Assembly: GCA_004551485.1 (NCBI GenBank)
Contig: SBLD01000008.1
Location: 93,892 to 157,891 of the forward strand
Origin: Billgrantia azerbaijanica
GTDB lineage: Bacteria; Pseudomonadota; Gammaproteobacteria; Pseudomonadales; Halomonadaceae
Direction of reading: 5' to 3'
Length of the DNA: 64,000 nt
Below the pieces are notes generated by a model. The model was not told the DNA's origin. It saw only the letters and a list, made by a program, of their open reading frames with translations, and made no database searches. This document shows, in pieces, positions 8,614 to 20,169 of this stretch. Made by a program: the position numbers and the translations under genes. Within the stretch, counting starts at the first letter, position 1. Each line of letters opens with the position of its first letter.

Positions 8614-10881
8614 ATGACGACGATTCACGTTGACACCTCGACGACAGCCGACGAGCTTCAGACCCTGATCGACGAGGCCTCCGCCGGCGACGTGCTGGAA
8701 TTCAGCGCCGGTCGCTACGAGTTCGACAAGGCCTTGCACATCGACCGCTCGGACATCTCCCTGGTCGGTGCCGGCTCGCAGGAGACGATCCTGGTCTTCA
8801 CCGATGAAGCGCTGGCCAACGACCCCGACCATGCCCTCCACGTGGAGGGGGAGAAGCTGAGCCTTGCCGGGCAGCTCGAGGATGCCCTTCAGGAAGGCGA
8901 TCGCCAGCTGACGCTGGACCGCGACCACGGCCTGCAGCCCGGCGACACCGTCCGGATCTGGCAGGAGAACGACGACGCCTTCTTCGACGCGATCGGCGAT
9001 ACCTCCTGGCGCAAGGTGCAGTATGCCGAGCTGCGCACCAGCATGGCCCGGGTGGAATCGGTGGACGGCAACCGCATCACCCTCGACCGCGGCGTCCACT
9101 TCGACTTCGAGGCCGGGGAGACGCAGGTCGACCACTGGGACACCGCCGACGACGTCACCCTCAGGGGCTTCGGCATCGAGTTCGAGCTGGGCGAACCCGA
9201 CCCGGGTGAGTTCTCCAACACCCTGGACGACCTGAGCGACTACCATGCCGTGCTGCTCGAGGCGACGACGAACGCGACGCTCGACGATGTCCGCGTCACC
9301 AACGGCCCGTCCACGGCCTTCCGCTTCTCCAAGGCGCTGGACGGCCAGGTCACCGACATCACCGCCGACGGTACCTTCAACAAGGGAAGCGGCGGCAACG
9401 GCTACGCCTACGAGCTGCACGAGAGCTACGACGGCACCTTCACCGGCCTCACGGACAGCGGCATGCGCCACGGCCTGGTGTTTGCCTCCTGGCGCTCCTC
9501 GGTGGGCAACGACATCGAGGTGGCCTTCACGGACCGCGACATCAACTTCCACGGTGGGCGCGAACATGGCAACAGCGTGCGCGTTCTGGAGTCCATCCGC
9601 GATGCCGAGACCGATGTCATGTCGTCGTCGCTGTGGATCAACCAGGGCGGCGAGTCGTTCGGCGCCCCTACCGACGTCGATGCCAACGCGGTGCTCGTCG
9701 ACTACCTGATCGGCTCGCGCCGCGACGACGTGATCCGGGGCAGCGACGACGGCGTCTACCTCGATGGCGGCCTGGGCCATGACCACCTCACCGGCGGTAG
9801 CGGGGACGACATCCTGCAGGGAGGGCCCGGCGACGACTGGTACGACGGCGACGACGTGCTCGATGGCGGCGATGGCGACGATACGGCCCTCTACCTGCAG
9901 GGCTACGACGCCTTCGACATCGTGTTCACGGAAGACGGCAAGGTCACCGTCGAGGGCAAAGGCGGCACCGACACCTTGATCAACATGGAGCGCGCGGTGT
10001 TCGCCGACGGCACCCGACTGGATCTGAACTCCGGCGACATCACCAGCGGCGATCCGATGAGCATTCCCACGCCTGCCGACATCCTCGACGATTCGACGAC
10101 GACCACCGAGGAATCGACGACCACCGAGGAATCGACCACCACCTCGGGGGACTCGACGACGACCACCGAGGAGAGTACCCAGACCGAGGTGGACGCCGAC
10201 GTCACCATCACCGGCAACGTCACCAGCGAGTGGTCGAGTGGCTACGTGGCCGAGATCTTTGTCGAGAACACCTCGGAGAGCGACATCGTCGACCCCCTGG
10301 CCAGCTTCTCGCTGCCCGCCGATATCGATACGCTGTGGAATGGCAAACTCAGCGAGAGCGACGACGGCTATCGGGTCAGCGATGACGAGAGCAACACCTT
10401 GGCACCCGGCGAGGTCTGGCGCTTTGCCTACAAGGCCTACGGTGAAGACAAGTCGTTGCCCGAGACGATTGCCATTCAGGATGCCAGCGGCCGGGAACTG
10501 GAGGTTCAGTTCGAGGCGGCAGCCGATATTACCGTCACCGGCAATGTCACCAGCGAGTGGTCGAGTGGCTACGTGGCCGAGCTCTTTATCGAGAACACCT
10601 CGGAGAGCGACATCGTCGACCCCCTGGCCAGCTTTTCGCTGCCTGCCGATATCGACACGCTGTGGAACGGTGAATTCAGCGAGAGCGACGGCAATTACCG
10701 GGTCAGCGATGATGAGAGCAACACCTTGGCGCCCGGCGAGGTCTGGCGCTTTGCCTACAAGGCCTACGGCGAGGACAAGTCGCTGCCCGAGACGATGACC
10801 GTGCAGGATGCCAACGGCCAGGAACTGGAGGTGGAACTGCTCGGCCTCGGCGGCGACGGCAACGACGCCCTGGTCGGCTGA
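8614..10881 (+). CDS. Parallel beta-helix/RTX protein with two CBM2-like domains (alginate epimerase-like)
   Basis: Predicted secreted 755-aa protein. Residues 1-365 resemble right-handed parallel beta-helix enzymes of the AlgE-type mannuronan epimerase/lyase group (start IHVDTSTTADELQTLIDEAS). Residues 370-415 carry Ca-binding RTX nonapeptides (GGLGHDHLTGGSGDD, GGPGDDWYDGDD). A Thr/Ser/Glu-rich linker (about 493-525) leads to two nearly identical 109-aa domains (about 530-747) with WSSGYVAE, LWNG and LAPGEVWRFAYKAY, resembling cellulose-binding CBM2 folds. It ends in one incomplete RTX repeat, GGDGNDALVG. There is no signal peptide, so type I secretion is expected, but no T1SS genes are in the window. 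The catalytic activity is not established by sequence; a matrix polysaccharide enzyme or adhesin fits. It lies directly upstream of siaABCD. Confidence 0.75.
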   Translation: MTTIHVDTSTTADELQTLIDEASAGDVLEFSAGRYEFDKALHIDRSDISLVGAGSQETILVFTDEALANDPDHALHVEGEKLSLAGQLEDALQEGDRQLTLDRDHGLQPGDTVRIWQENDDAFFDAIGDTSWRKVQYAELRTSMARVESVDGNRITLDRGVHFDFEAGETQVDHWDTADDVTLRGFGIEFELGEPDPGEFSNTLDDLSDYHAVLLEATTNATLDDVRVTNGPSTAFRFSKALDGQVTDITADGTFNKGSGGNGYAYELHESYDGTFTGLTDSGMRHGLVFASWRSSVGNDIEVAFTDRDINFHGGREHGNSVRVLESIRDAETDVMSSSLWINQGGESFGAPTDVDANAVLVDYLIGSRRDDVIRGSDDGVYLDGGLGHDHLTGGSGDDILQGGPGDDWYDGDDVLDGGDGDDTALYLQGYDAFDIVFTEDGKVTVEGKGGTDTLINMERAVFADGTRLDLNSGDITSGDPMSIPTPADILDDSTTTTEESTTTEESTTTSGDSTTTTEESTQTEVDADVTITGNVTSEWSSGYVAEIFVENTSESDIVDPLASFSLPADIDTLWNGKLSESDDGYRVSDDESNTLAPGEVWRFAYKAYGEDKSLPETIAIQDASGRELEVQFEAAADITVTGNVTSEWSSGYVAELFIENTSESDIVDPLASFSLPADIDTLWNGEFSESDGNYRVSDDESNTLAPGEVWRFAYKAYGEDKSLPETMTVQDANGQELEVELLGLGGDGNDALVG
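10201..10854 (+). repeat. Tandem 327-bp duplication encoding two CBM2-like domains
   Basis: Two in-frame units, 10201-10527 and 10528-10854, each 109 codons, with only scattered differences, many of them synonymous (for example GAGATCTTT against GAGCTCTTT). This is a recent internal tandem duplication within the RTX protein gene. Confidence 0.9.
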
Positions 10882-10930
10882 AGCGACTTTCCGGCCAACG
10901 GCTCCCGCCACCTGAGGCGCCCCACTCCAC

Positions 10931-10958
10931 CGGCCCCGACAGGCAACTGCCGGGGCCG
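10931..10958 (+). terminator. Hairpin after the RTX beta-helix gene
   Basis: Arms CGGCCCCG/CGGGGCCG continue as CAG/CTG around a GCAA tetraloop, with one A-C mismatch between the two stem parts. Only TT follows. It lies 50 bases past the stop and about 100 before siaA, so it probably separates the two transcripts or attenuates read-through. Confidence 0.5.
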
Positions 10959-11054
10959 TTACGTTGACGCCGGGACGGCGTGCCGCCTCGCCTGCTCCAC
11001 CGCTTTGTGGCATGGTGTGCGCAACGACGACATCATCAGGGACATTCGACGCCA

Positions 11055-13109
11055 ATGGCCGCTCTTCTCGGTCTACGCGGCAAGTCGGTCGTGACGTTGT
11101 TGCTGGCCTTCCTGCTGGCGCTGATTCCGGCCGTGCTGATCGGCTGGAAGGCCGTCGACGAGGTACGCCGCCACTTCGCCGGCGCCTATGCCGAGCAGTA
11201 CACCCTGCTGCAGATGCAGCGCATCATGGCCCCGGTCTCCCGGGAGTTAGCCCTGTCGCGGCGCTTCGCCGACTCGGTGGTGACCCGCGAGTGGCTGCAG
11301 TCCCCCGACGACCCGGAACGGCGGGCGCGCTTCTTCGCCGAGGCGGAGGGCTTCCGACAGCAGTTCGGCAGCAACGCCTACTTCGTCATCGATCACGACA
11401 CCGGCGACTACTACTTCGGCGACGGCAGCCAGGCGGACAACGGCGCCTCCAGCTACCGGCTCTCCCCCGACGAGCCGAACGACGCCTGGTACTTCGCCAC
11501 CATGGCCAGTACCGCCACCTACAACCTCAACGTCAACGTCGACCACGCCCTCCAGCGCACCATGCTCTGGGTCAACGTGAAGGTGCAGGAGAACGGCGAG
11601 CCACTCGGCCTGGCCGGTGGCGGCTTCGACCTGACCCAGTTCCTCGATCGCTTCATCCGCTCCAGCCCACCCGGCATGACGCCGATGATCGTCGACGGCC
11701 GCGGCGCCCTGCAGATCCATCCCGACACCCGGCGCATCGCCTTCAGCTCGGGCAGCAATCCAGGGGAAGCGGATGACTCCCGGTACATCCAGTCGCTGGT
11801 GAACGAGACGCGCCAGGAGACACTGCGCCAGGCAATGCACGACGCCAGGCGACGCCCCGGCGAGGTGGCCTTGCTGGAGGCGAAGCTGGAGGGCGAGCCG
11901 CGACTGCTGGCCGTGGGCTATATCCCCGAGTTGCAGTGGCTGCTGATCACCGCCCTGGACCTGCAGGCCGCACCGCTCCTCGACAACCGCTGGTTCTGGC
12001 CCGTGGTGCTCACCTTCGGGCTGATCCTGGCCCTGTTGACGGCTACCTTCGCCTACACCACCCACCGGCTGATCCTCACGCCCCTGCACCGGCTGAGGCT
12101 CTCGGCTCAGGCCATCGCCGAGGGCAACTACCGGTCGCCGCTGCCGCTGGAACGCACCGACGAGATCGGCGAGCTCTCGCGGACCTTCTCGCACATGGCC
12201 CGCCAGGTGGAACGCTATACCCGCGATCTGGAGAGCCAGGTTCACCAGCGCACCCAGGCCCTGGAGGCGGCCCATGCCGAAGCGGTCTCGGCCCATCGTC
12301 AGCTCGAGGCCTCGATCCAGTACGCCAGCATCATCCAGCAGGCCATCCTCCCCGATGGTCAGCTCCAGCGCCACTTCCGCCACCGCTACGGGGTGCTGTG
12401 GAAGCCCCGCGACGTGGTAGGCGGCGACTTCTACGTGTTCCGGGCCACCGAGCGGGGCTATCTGCTGGGCATCGTCGACTGCGCCGGCCACGGGGTGCCG
12501 GGGGCCCTGATGACCATGCTGGCCCGGGCCATCATCGACCACGCCATCGCCCAGCAGGGCGCCGACGACCCGGCCGCCCTGCTGACGGAGATCGATCGGC
12601 GCAGCCGCGAGCTGCTGCCCGCCGAGCAGCTCCCCTCCTCCATCGCCACCAACATGGATATCGGCCTGGTGTGGGGGGACCCCGAGGCCGAGACGCTCAC
12701 CTACGCCGGCGCCAAGCTCGACCTCTACGCCAGCGACGGCACCCGCATCGAACGCCTCAAGGGCAGCAAGCGCGCCCTGGGGCACCGCCGCCCGGGCCAT
12801 TACGAGAATCAGCGTCTGGCCCTGCGCCCGGGCTGGAGCTATACCCTGTGCAGCGACGGTTTCCTGGATCAGGCCGGTGGCCACCACGGTTTCGGCTTCG
12901 GCAACCGCCGCTTCGAGACGCTGCTGCTGGCCCAGGCCAACCGTCCACTGGAGGCCCAGATGCAGGCCTTCGAGGAAGCCCTGCTGGCGTATCAGGGCAG
13001 TCTGCCCCAGCGCGACGACATCACCCTGCTGGCCTTCCAGATCGAGCCACGGGTCGCCAATGACCATTCCTGCCGCCCCTCTGCCGGGGCCGGCGCCAGC
13101 GAGGAGTAG
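11055..13109 (+). CDS. siaA: SiaA: membrane PP2C-type phosphatase with HAMP domain
   Basis: First gene of a siaABCD operon. In Pseudomonas aeruginosa SiaA dephosphorylates SiaC and so switches on the diguanylate cyclase SiaD. The 684-aa protein has a membrane segment at about 14-36, a periplasmic dCache-like sensor, a second segment at about 316-336, a HAMP domain, a coiled-coil and a SpoIIE/PP2C phosphatase domain with metal-binding Asp in VVGGDFYVF and GIVDCAGHGVPGALMT. The ATG at 11055 matches the SiaA start GLRGKS. The frame is open 25 codons further upstream without family similarity. The following gene starts 2 bases after its stop. Confidence 0.92.
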   Translation: MAALLGLRGKSVVTLLLAFLLALIPAVLIGWKAVDEVRRHFAGAYAEQYTLLQMQRIMAPVSRELALSRRFADSVVTREWLQSPDDPERRARFFAEAEGFRQQFGSNAYFVIDHDTGDYYFGDGSQADNGASSYRLSPDEPNDAWYFATMASTATYNLNVNVDHALQRTMLWVNVKVQENGEPLGLAGGGFDLTQFLDRFIRSSPPGMTPMIVDGRGALQIHPDTRRIAFSSGSNPGEADDSRYIQSLVNETRQETLRQAMHDARRRPGEVALLEAKLEGEPRLLAVGYIPELQWLLITALDLQAAPLLDNRWFWPVVLTFGLILALLTATFAYTTHRLILTPLHRLRLSAQAIAEGNYRSPLPLERTDEIGELSRTFSHMARQVERYTRDLESQVHQRTQALEAAHAEAVSAHRQLEASIQYASIIQQAILPDGQLQRHFRHRYGVLWKPRDVVGGDFYVFRATERGYLLGIVDCAGHGVPGALMTMLARAIIDHAIAQQGADDPAALLTEIDRRSRELLPAEQLPSSIATNMDIGLVWGDPEAETLTYAGAKLDLYASDGTRIERLKGSKRALGHRRPGHYENQRLALRPGWSYTLCSDGFLDQAGGHHGFGFGNRRFETLLLAQANRPLEAQMQAFEEALLAYQGSLPQRDDITLLAFQIEPRVANDHSCRPSAGAGASEE

Positions 13110-13111
13110 CT

Positions 13112-13645
13112 ATGGACTTGTTGAGCATGCGGGAGAGCTATCAGCGTGATCGCATCATGCTGTGCTTCAACGGCCCCATCTCGCGCAGCCTGATCGAGGA
13201 GATCGGCAAGGCACTGCGTAACTACCTGGACACTCAGCAGGCTCCCCCGTCGGCGGCCATGGACGTGTTTGCCGTCTACATCGAAATGACGCAGAACATC
13301 CGCCATTATGCTCGCCATCAGGGCTACAGCGACACCCAGGCCGCGGCCACGGTGGCGGTGGCTCAAGACGCCGACGACCACTATCAGGTCTCGGCCGGCA
13401 ATCTGGTGGAACAAGCCGATGGCGAGCGCCTGCTGCGCACCATCGAGGCGCTCGCCCCATTGGACAAGGCCGAACTCAAGGCGGCCTACAAGCAGCAGCT
13501 GCGCCGCCCCCGCGATGCCGACGAGGGCGGCGGCGCGGGCCTGGGGCTGCTGGACATGGCACGCAAGTCGTCGCGCCCATTGCAGGCTTCCCTGCAACCG
13601 TTGCCCAACGGGCAAGGTTTCTTTAGCCTGACCGCCACCATCTGA
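13112..13645 (+). CDS. siaB: SiaB: SiaC-specific protein kinase
   Basis: 177-aa protein of the SiaB family, which in P. aeruginosa phosphorylates SiaC and opposes SiaA. It has a GHKL/SpoIIAB-like fold: the helix FAVYIEMTQNIRHYA supplies the N-box-like EMTQN, and GGGAGLGLLDMARKS is the glycine-rich ATP lid. It lies between siaA and siaC, and its stop overlaps the next start as TGATG. Soluble and cytoplasmic. Confidence 0.92.
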   Translation: MDLLSMRESYQRDRIMLCFNGPISRSLIEEIGKALRNYLDTQQAPPSAAMDVFAVYIEMTQNIRHYARHQGYSDTQAAATVAVAQDADDHYQVSAGNLVEQADGERLLRTIEALAPLDKAELKAAYKQQLRRPRDADEGGGAGLGLLDMARKSSRPLQASLQPLPNGQGFFSLTATI

Positions 13646-14052
13646 TGGGTTCCAAGATCACCATGATTTCCGACCTCGACATCGCCGGCGGTCAGTCCAC
13701 GCCGGCCATCCAGAGCCACTGGGGGAGCGGGCGCCTGGCCATGCAGGGCGATTCCTACCCCGAGAACTCCTACGAACTCTTCGATCAGGTGATCGGCTGG
13801 GTGCGCCATTTCCTTGATGAAGAGAGCCGTCCGCTGCATCTGGAGCTGGACCTGGTCTATCTCAACACCAGCTCCGTGAAGGCAATGATGGACATTTTCG
13901 ATCTCCTCGAGGAGGCGCACCTCCAAGGGCGCCAGGTGTCCGTCGAATGGCGCTACGATCCGCGCAACGAGCGCATCGCCGAACTTGCCGATGAGTTCCG
14001 CGAGGACTGCAGCTATCCCTTCGCCATCACCCCGGCGGCGGCACCGGCATGA
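13645..14052 (+). CDS. siaC: SiaC: phospho-switch partner of SiaD (DUF1987)
   Basis: 135-aa STAS-like protein. Unphosphorylated SiaC binds and activates the diguanylate cyclase SiaD; SiaB phosphorylates a conserved Thr and SiaA removes the phosphate. The switch residue is visible as Thr75 in LVYLNTSSVKAMMD. The family core DSYPENSYELF and the end EEFREDCSYPF are present. Start choice is open: the ATG at 13645 overlaps the siaB stop but lacks a clear RBS, and the ATG at 13663 gives a length closer to known SiaC. The stop overlaps siaD by four bases. Confidence 0.92.
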   Translation: MGSKITMISDLDIAGGQSTPAIQSHWGSGRLAMQGDSYPENSYELFDQVIGWVRHFLDEESRPLHLELDLVYLNTSSVKAMMDIFDLLEEAHLQGRQVSVEWRYDPRNERIAELADEFREDCSYPFAITPAAAPA

Positions 14053-14834
14053 CGCGGGAAGACGAAAAGGCCCTGCTCGCGCGGATCGCACGGCTGCTGG
14101 ATACCCCCGAGCACCTGGGCCACCCGCTGTACGAGGCCCTGGAGGCGCTTTACCTGCATCATCGCGCCCAGCAGGAGCAGTTGGAGCGCATGATCACTAT
14201 CTCGGACCGCTATCAGCAGTTGGCCATGGAGGCGCGGCAGGTCACCCAGACGCGCTATGAGCGGGCACTGCGCCGTCAACAGAAGCTGTCGCGTATCTCG
14301 GATGGCTATCAGGCACTGATGCGTGAACGCAACCAGGCGTTGCATGAGGCCTCCACCCACGATTCATTGACGGGGCTACCCAACCGGCGCCTGATCGACG
14401 AATGGCTGCAGCGGCTCGACGGCTCGCGATGCCGCTATACCCTGGCGCTGCTCGACATCGATCATTTCAAGGCCATCAACGACCGCTACGGCCATGATGT
14501 CGGCGATCGTCTGCTGGTCGCCGTTTCCTCGACCATGCGGAAAGCCTTGCGCGAATCCGATCTGTGTGGACGCTGGGGCGGAGAGGAGTTCCTGCTGCTG
14601 TTCACCGATACCGCCCTCGACGAGGCCGGAGACATTGTCGAGCGGCTGCGCCAGCAGTTAGCGAACGTGAGCATAAGGCACGACAACCAAAGGCTTTCGG
14701 TCACGCTCAGCGCCGGCCTCAGCGAGCGCCGTGACACGGAAAGCCATACCGATACCCTCAAGCGGGCGGACCGGGCGTTGCTCAAGGCCAAGCACGACGG
14801 TCGCGACCGCAGCCTCGCCGACGCCAAGCCATGA
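14049..14834 (+). CDS. siaD: SiaD: GGDEF diguanylate cyclase
   Basis: Makes cyclic di-GMP from GTP and is the output of the SiaABC switch. 261 aa: an N-terminal coiled-coil (about 1-105) that in known SiaD binds SiaC, then a GGDEF domain with active-site RWGGEEF. The RESD motif five residues before it is an intact inhibitory I-site, so product inhibition is expected. No membrane segment. It ends the operon 30 bases before a strong terminator hairpin. Confidence 0.93.
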   Translation: MTREDEKALLARIARLLDTPEHLGHPLYEALEALYLHHRAQQEQLERMITISDRYQQLAMEARQVTQTRYERALRRQQKLSRISDGYQALMRERNQALHEASTHDSLTGLPNRRLIDEWLQRLDGSRCRYTLALLDIDHFKAINDRYGHDVGDRLLVAVSSTMRKALRESDLCGRWGGEEFLLLFTDTALDEAGDIVERLRQQLANVSIRHDNQRLSVTLSAGLSERRDTESHTDTLKRADRALLKAKHDGRDRSLADAKP

Positions 14835-14863
14835 CCCATCGGAGTGGCGGCGCCAGCAACGCG

Positions 14864-14889
14864 AAACGGGCACCCGAGGGTGCCCGTTT
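14864..14889. terminator. Bidirectional terminator between siaD and sucD
   Basis: Perfect 12-bp hairpin, AAACGGGCACCC and GGGTGCCCGTTT with a 2-nt GA centre. The A and T ends allow it to act for both siaD (plus) and sucD (minus), whose stops flank it. Confidence 0.85.
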
Positions 14890-14918
14890 CCGTCATGCGC
14901 CGATGGCGACAGCGTGGC

Positions 14919-15790
14919 TTACCAGCCGGTCACTGCCTTCAGGGCGTCGCCGATCTCGGCCAGCGAGCGCACGGTCTTGACGCCCGCGGCCTCGAGGGCG
15001 GCGAACTTCTCGTCCGCGGTCCCCTTGCCGCCGGCAATGATGGCGCCGGCATGGCCCATGCGCTTGCCGGGAGGCGCGGTGACGCCGGCGATGTAGGAGA
15101 CCACCGGCTTGGTGACGTGCTCCTTGATGTAGGCCGCAGCCTCTTCCTCGGCGGTACCGCCGATCTCACCGATCATCACGATCGCCTCGGTCGCCGGGTC
15201 CTTCTCGAACAGCGCCAGGATGTCGATGAAGTTGGAGCCCGGGATGGGGTCGCCGCCGATGCCCACGCAGGTGGACTGGCCGAAGCCGTGGTCGGTGGTC
15301 TGCTTGACTGCCTCGTAGGTCAGGGTGCCGGAGCGCGACACGATGCCGACCTTGCCCGCTTTGTGGATGTGGCCGGGCATGATGCCGATCTTGCACTCGT
15401 CCGGGGTGATCACGCCGGGGCAGTTGGGGCCGATCAGGCGCACGCCCAGCTCATCGCACTTCACCTTGACGTCGAGCATGTCCAGCGTCGGGATGCCCTC
15501 GGTGATGCACACGATCAGCTTGATGCCGGCGTTGGCCGCCTCGAGGATGGAGTCCTTGCAGAACGGCGCCGGCACGTAGATGACGCTGGCCTCGGCACCG
15601 GTCTTGGCGACGGCTTCCTTGACGGTGTTGAACACCGGCAGGCCCAGGTGCTCCTGGCCGCCCTTGCCCGGGGTCACGCCGCCGACCATCTGGGTGCCGT
15701 AGGCGAGTGCCTGTTCGGAATGGAAGGTCCCCTGGCCACCGGTGAAGCCCTGGCAGATGACCTTGGTGTTCTTGTCGATCAGGATGCTCA

Positions 15791-15791
<1 letters not shown>
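14919..15791 (-). CDS. sucD: Succinyl-CoA synthetase alpha subunit
   Basis: ADP/GDP-forming succinyl-CoA ligase alpha subunit, 290 aa (usual length 289). It catalyses the substrate-level phosphorylation step of the TCA cycle with SucC. The CoA-binding Rossmann domain starts [20 protein letters not shown]. The phosphohistidine lies in [18 protein letters not shown]. Last gene of the sdh-suc cluster; it starts on the last base of sucC (TAATG arrangement). Confidence 0.97.
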
Positions 15792-16957
<1,166 letters not shown>

Positions 16958-17061
16958 CGATTCATGCCATTGGTTGCATGTGACTCGAACGGCGACCCGG
17001 CGGCCAGCGTCATGGCGCCAGGGTCACCACCGTCCGCTCCCGGTACATGGCCGGAAGCGAC

Positions 17062-17081
17062 GCGCCACCCGCAGGTGGCGC
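17062..17081 (-). other. Hairpin in the lpd-sucC gap
   Basis: Perfect 8-bp arms GCGCCACC/GGTGGCGC with a 4-nt loop, 10 bases after the lpd stop on the minus strand. No T-tract follows, so it looks more like a transcript-processing or stabilising stem than a full terminator. Confidence 0.45.
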
Positions 17082-17090
17082 TTGTTGTCC

Positions 17091-18539
<1,449 letters not shown>

Positions 18540-18579
18540 CTATTGATCGGTTCGCGTTGTGTCGGTGACGTTGGCAGGC

Positions 18580-20127
18580 TCAGATGTCCAGCAGCAGGCG
18601 CGCCGGATCCTCGAGCAGTTCCTTGATGGTGACCAGGAACTGCACTGCGTCCTTGCCATCGATCATGCGGTGGTCGTAGGAGAGCGCCAGGTACATCATC
18701 GGGCGGATCTCGACCTTGCCGTTGACCGCCATGGGCCGCTCCTGGATCTTGTGCATGCCCAGGATGGCGGTCTGCGGCGGGTTGAGGATCGGAGTCGACA
18801 TCAGCGAGCCGAAGATACCGCCGTTGGTGATGGTGAAGGTGCCGCCCTGCATCTCGTCGATGCCGAGCTTGCCGTCACGCGCCCGCTTGCCGAAGTCGAC
18901 GATGCCCTTCTCGACGTCGGCGAGCTTCATGCTGTCGGTGTCACGCAGCACCGGTACCACCAGGCCGCGGTCGGTGGAGACGGCCACGCCGATGTCCTGA
19001 TAGCCGTGATAGACGATGTCGGTGCCGTCGATGGAGGCGTTGACGTCGGGGAAGCGCTTGAGCGCCTCGGAGGCCGCCTTGACGAAGAAGCCCATGAAGC
19101 CGAGCTTGACGTCGTGGGCCTTGACGAAGGTGTCCTTGTACTGGGCGCGCAGGTCCATCACCGCCCCCATGTCCACCTCGTTGTAGGTGGTGAGCATGGC
19201 AGCGGTCTGCTGCGCCTGGACCAGACGCTTGGCGATGGTCTGGCGCAGGCGGCTCATCGGCACGCGCTTCTCGGGACGCTCGCCCTCGATGACCGGTGCC
19301 TGAGCGGGTGCCGGCTTGTTGGGCTTGGCGGCGGGCTTGGCGGCCTTGTAGGCCGTTTCGTCCCGGAGCGCCTTCTGCACGTCCTCCTTGAGGATGCGTC
19401 CGCCCTTGCCGGTGCCTTCGATCCGGTTGACGTCGAGGTCGTGCTCGGCGACCAGCTTGCGCGCCGCCGGGGCCAGGATCTTCTCGCCGACGCGTTCGTC
19501 ACCGCCGGTCTCTTCCGCAGACTCGGCCGGCGCCGCCGCGGCGGCCGCACCGCCGCCCCCCTCGGCGAACAGGGCCAGCAGCGCCTCGGACTCGACCTGG
19601 CTGCCCTCCTCGGCCTTGATCTCGGTGAGCGCACCGTCGGCCGGCGCCACCACCTCGAGCACCACCTTGTCGGTCTCGATATCGGCCAGCACCTCATCGC
19701 GCTTGACCGCCTCGCCCACCTGCTTGTGCCAGGTGGCCACGGTGCCTTCCTGAATCGATTCGGGGAAGGTCGGCGCCTTCACCTCGTGCGTCTTGCCGCC
19801 GGCGGGCTTGTTGGCCTTGGCCTCGCTCTTGTTGGCGGCCTTGGCCTCGGCGGCCTGACCGCTCGCCGCCTCGTTCCCCTTGTTGGCACCGCCTGCACCG
19901 ATCTTGCCCAGCACCTGCTCGGAGGCAACGCTCTCACCCTCCTCGGCCAGCACCTCGGAGAGGGTGCCGGCCTCCGGCGCCACCACCTCGAGCACCACCT
20001 TGTCGGTCTCGATCTCGACGATCAGTTCGTCGCGCTCGACACTGTCTCCGGGTTGCTTGTGCCAGGCCGCCACGGTGCCTTCGGCAACGGATTCCGGAAA
20101 GGTGGGCGCTTTGATGTCGGTAGCCAT
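18580..20127 (-). CDS. sucB: Dihydrolipoyl succinyltransferase (E2) with two lipoyl domains
   Basis: E2 core of the 2-oxoglutarate dehydrogenase complex, 515 aa, about 110 aa longer than E. coli SucB. There are two full biotinyl-lipoyl domains, with lipoylation sites Lys43 and Lys154, both in [13 protein letters not shown]. They are joined by an Ala/Lys-rich linker. Next come a peripheral-subunit-binding domain ([18 protein letters not shown]) and the catalytic domain with the C-terminal [16 protein letters not shown]. Most SucB proteins have one lipoyl domain; two or more is typical of pyruvate dehydrogenase E2. The gene neighbours and the catalytic domain support succinyltransferase. Confidence 0.96.
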   Translation of the reverse strand: MATDIKAPTFPESVAEGTVAAWHKQPGDSVERDELIVEIETDKVVLEVVAPEAGTLSEVLAEEGESVASEQVLGKIGAGGANKGNEAASGQAAEAKAANKSEAKANKPAGGKTHEVKAPTFPESIQEGTVATWHKQVGEAVKRDEVLADIETDKVVLEVVAPADGALTEIKAEEGSQVESEALLALFAEGGGGAAAAAAPAESAEETGGDERVGEKILAPAARKLVAEHDLDVNRIEGTGKGGRILKEDVQKALRDETAYKAAKPAAKPNKPAPAQAPVIEGERPEKRVPMSRLRQTIAKRLVQAQQTAAMLTTYNEVDMGAVMDLRAQYKDTFVKAHDVKLGFMGFFVKAASEALKRFPDVNASIDGTDIVYHGYQDIGVAVSTDRGLVVPVLRDTDSMKLADVEKGIVDFGKRARDGKLGIDEMQGGTFTITNGGIFGSLMSTPILNPPQTAILGMHKIQERPMAVNGKVEIRPMMYLALSYDHRMIDGKDAVQFLVTIKELLEDPARLLLDI

Positions 20128-20169
20128 GTCGTTTCCCTTGTGTAATCTCTCTCGTCCCGGTGAAAGGCC

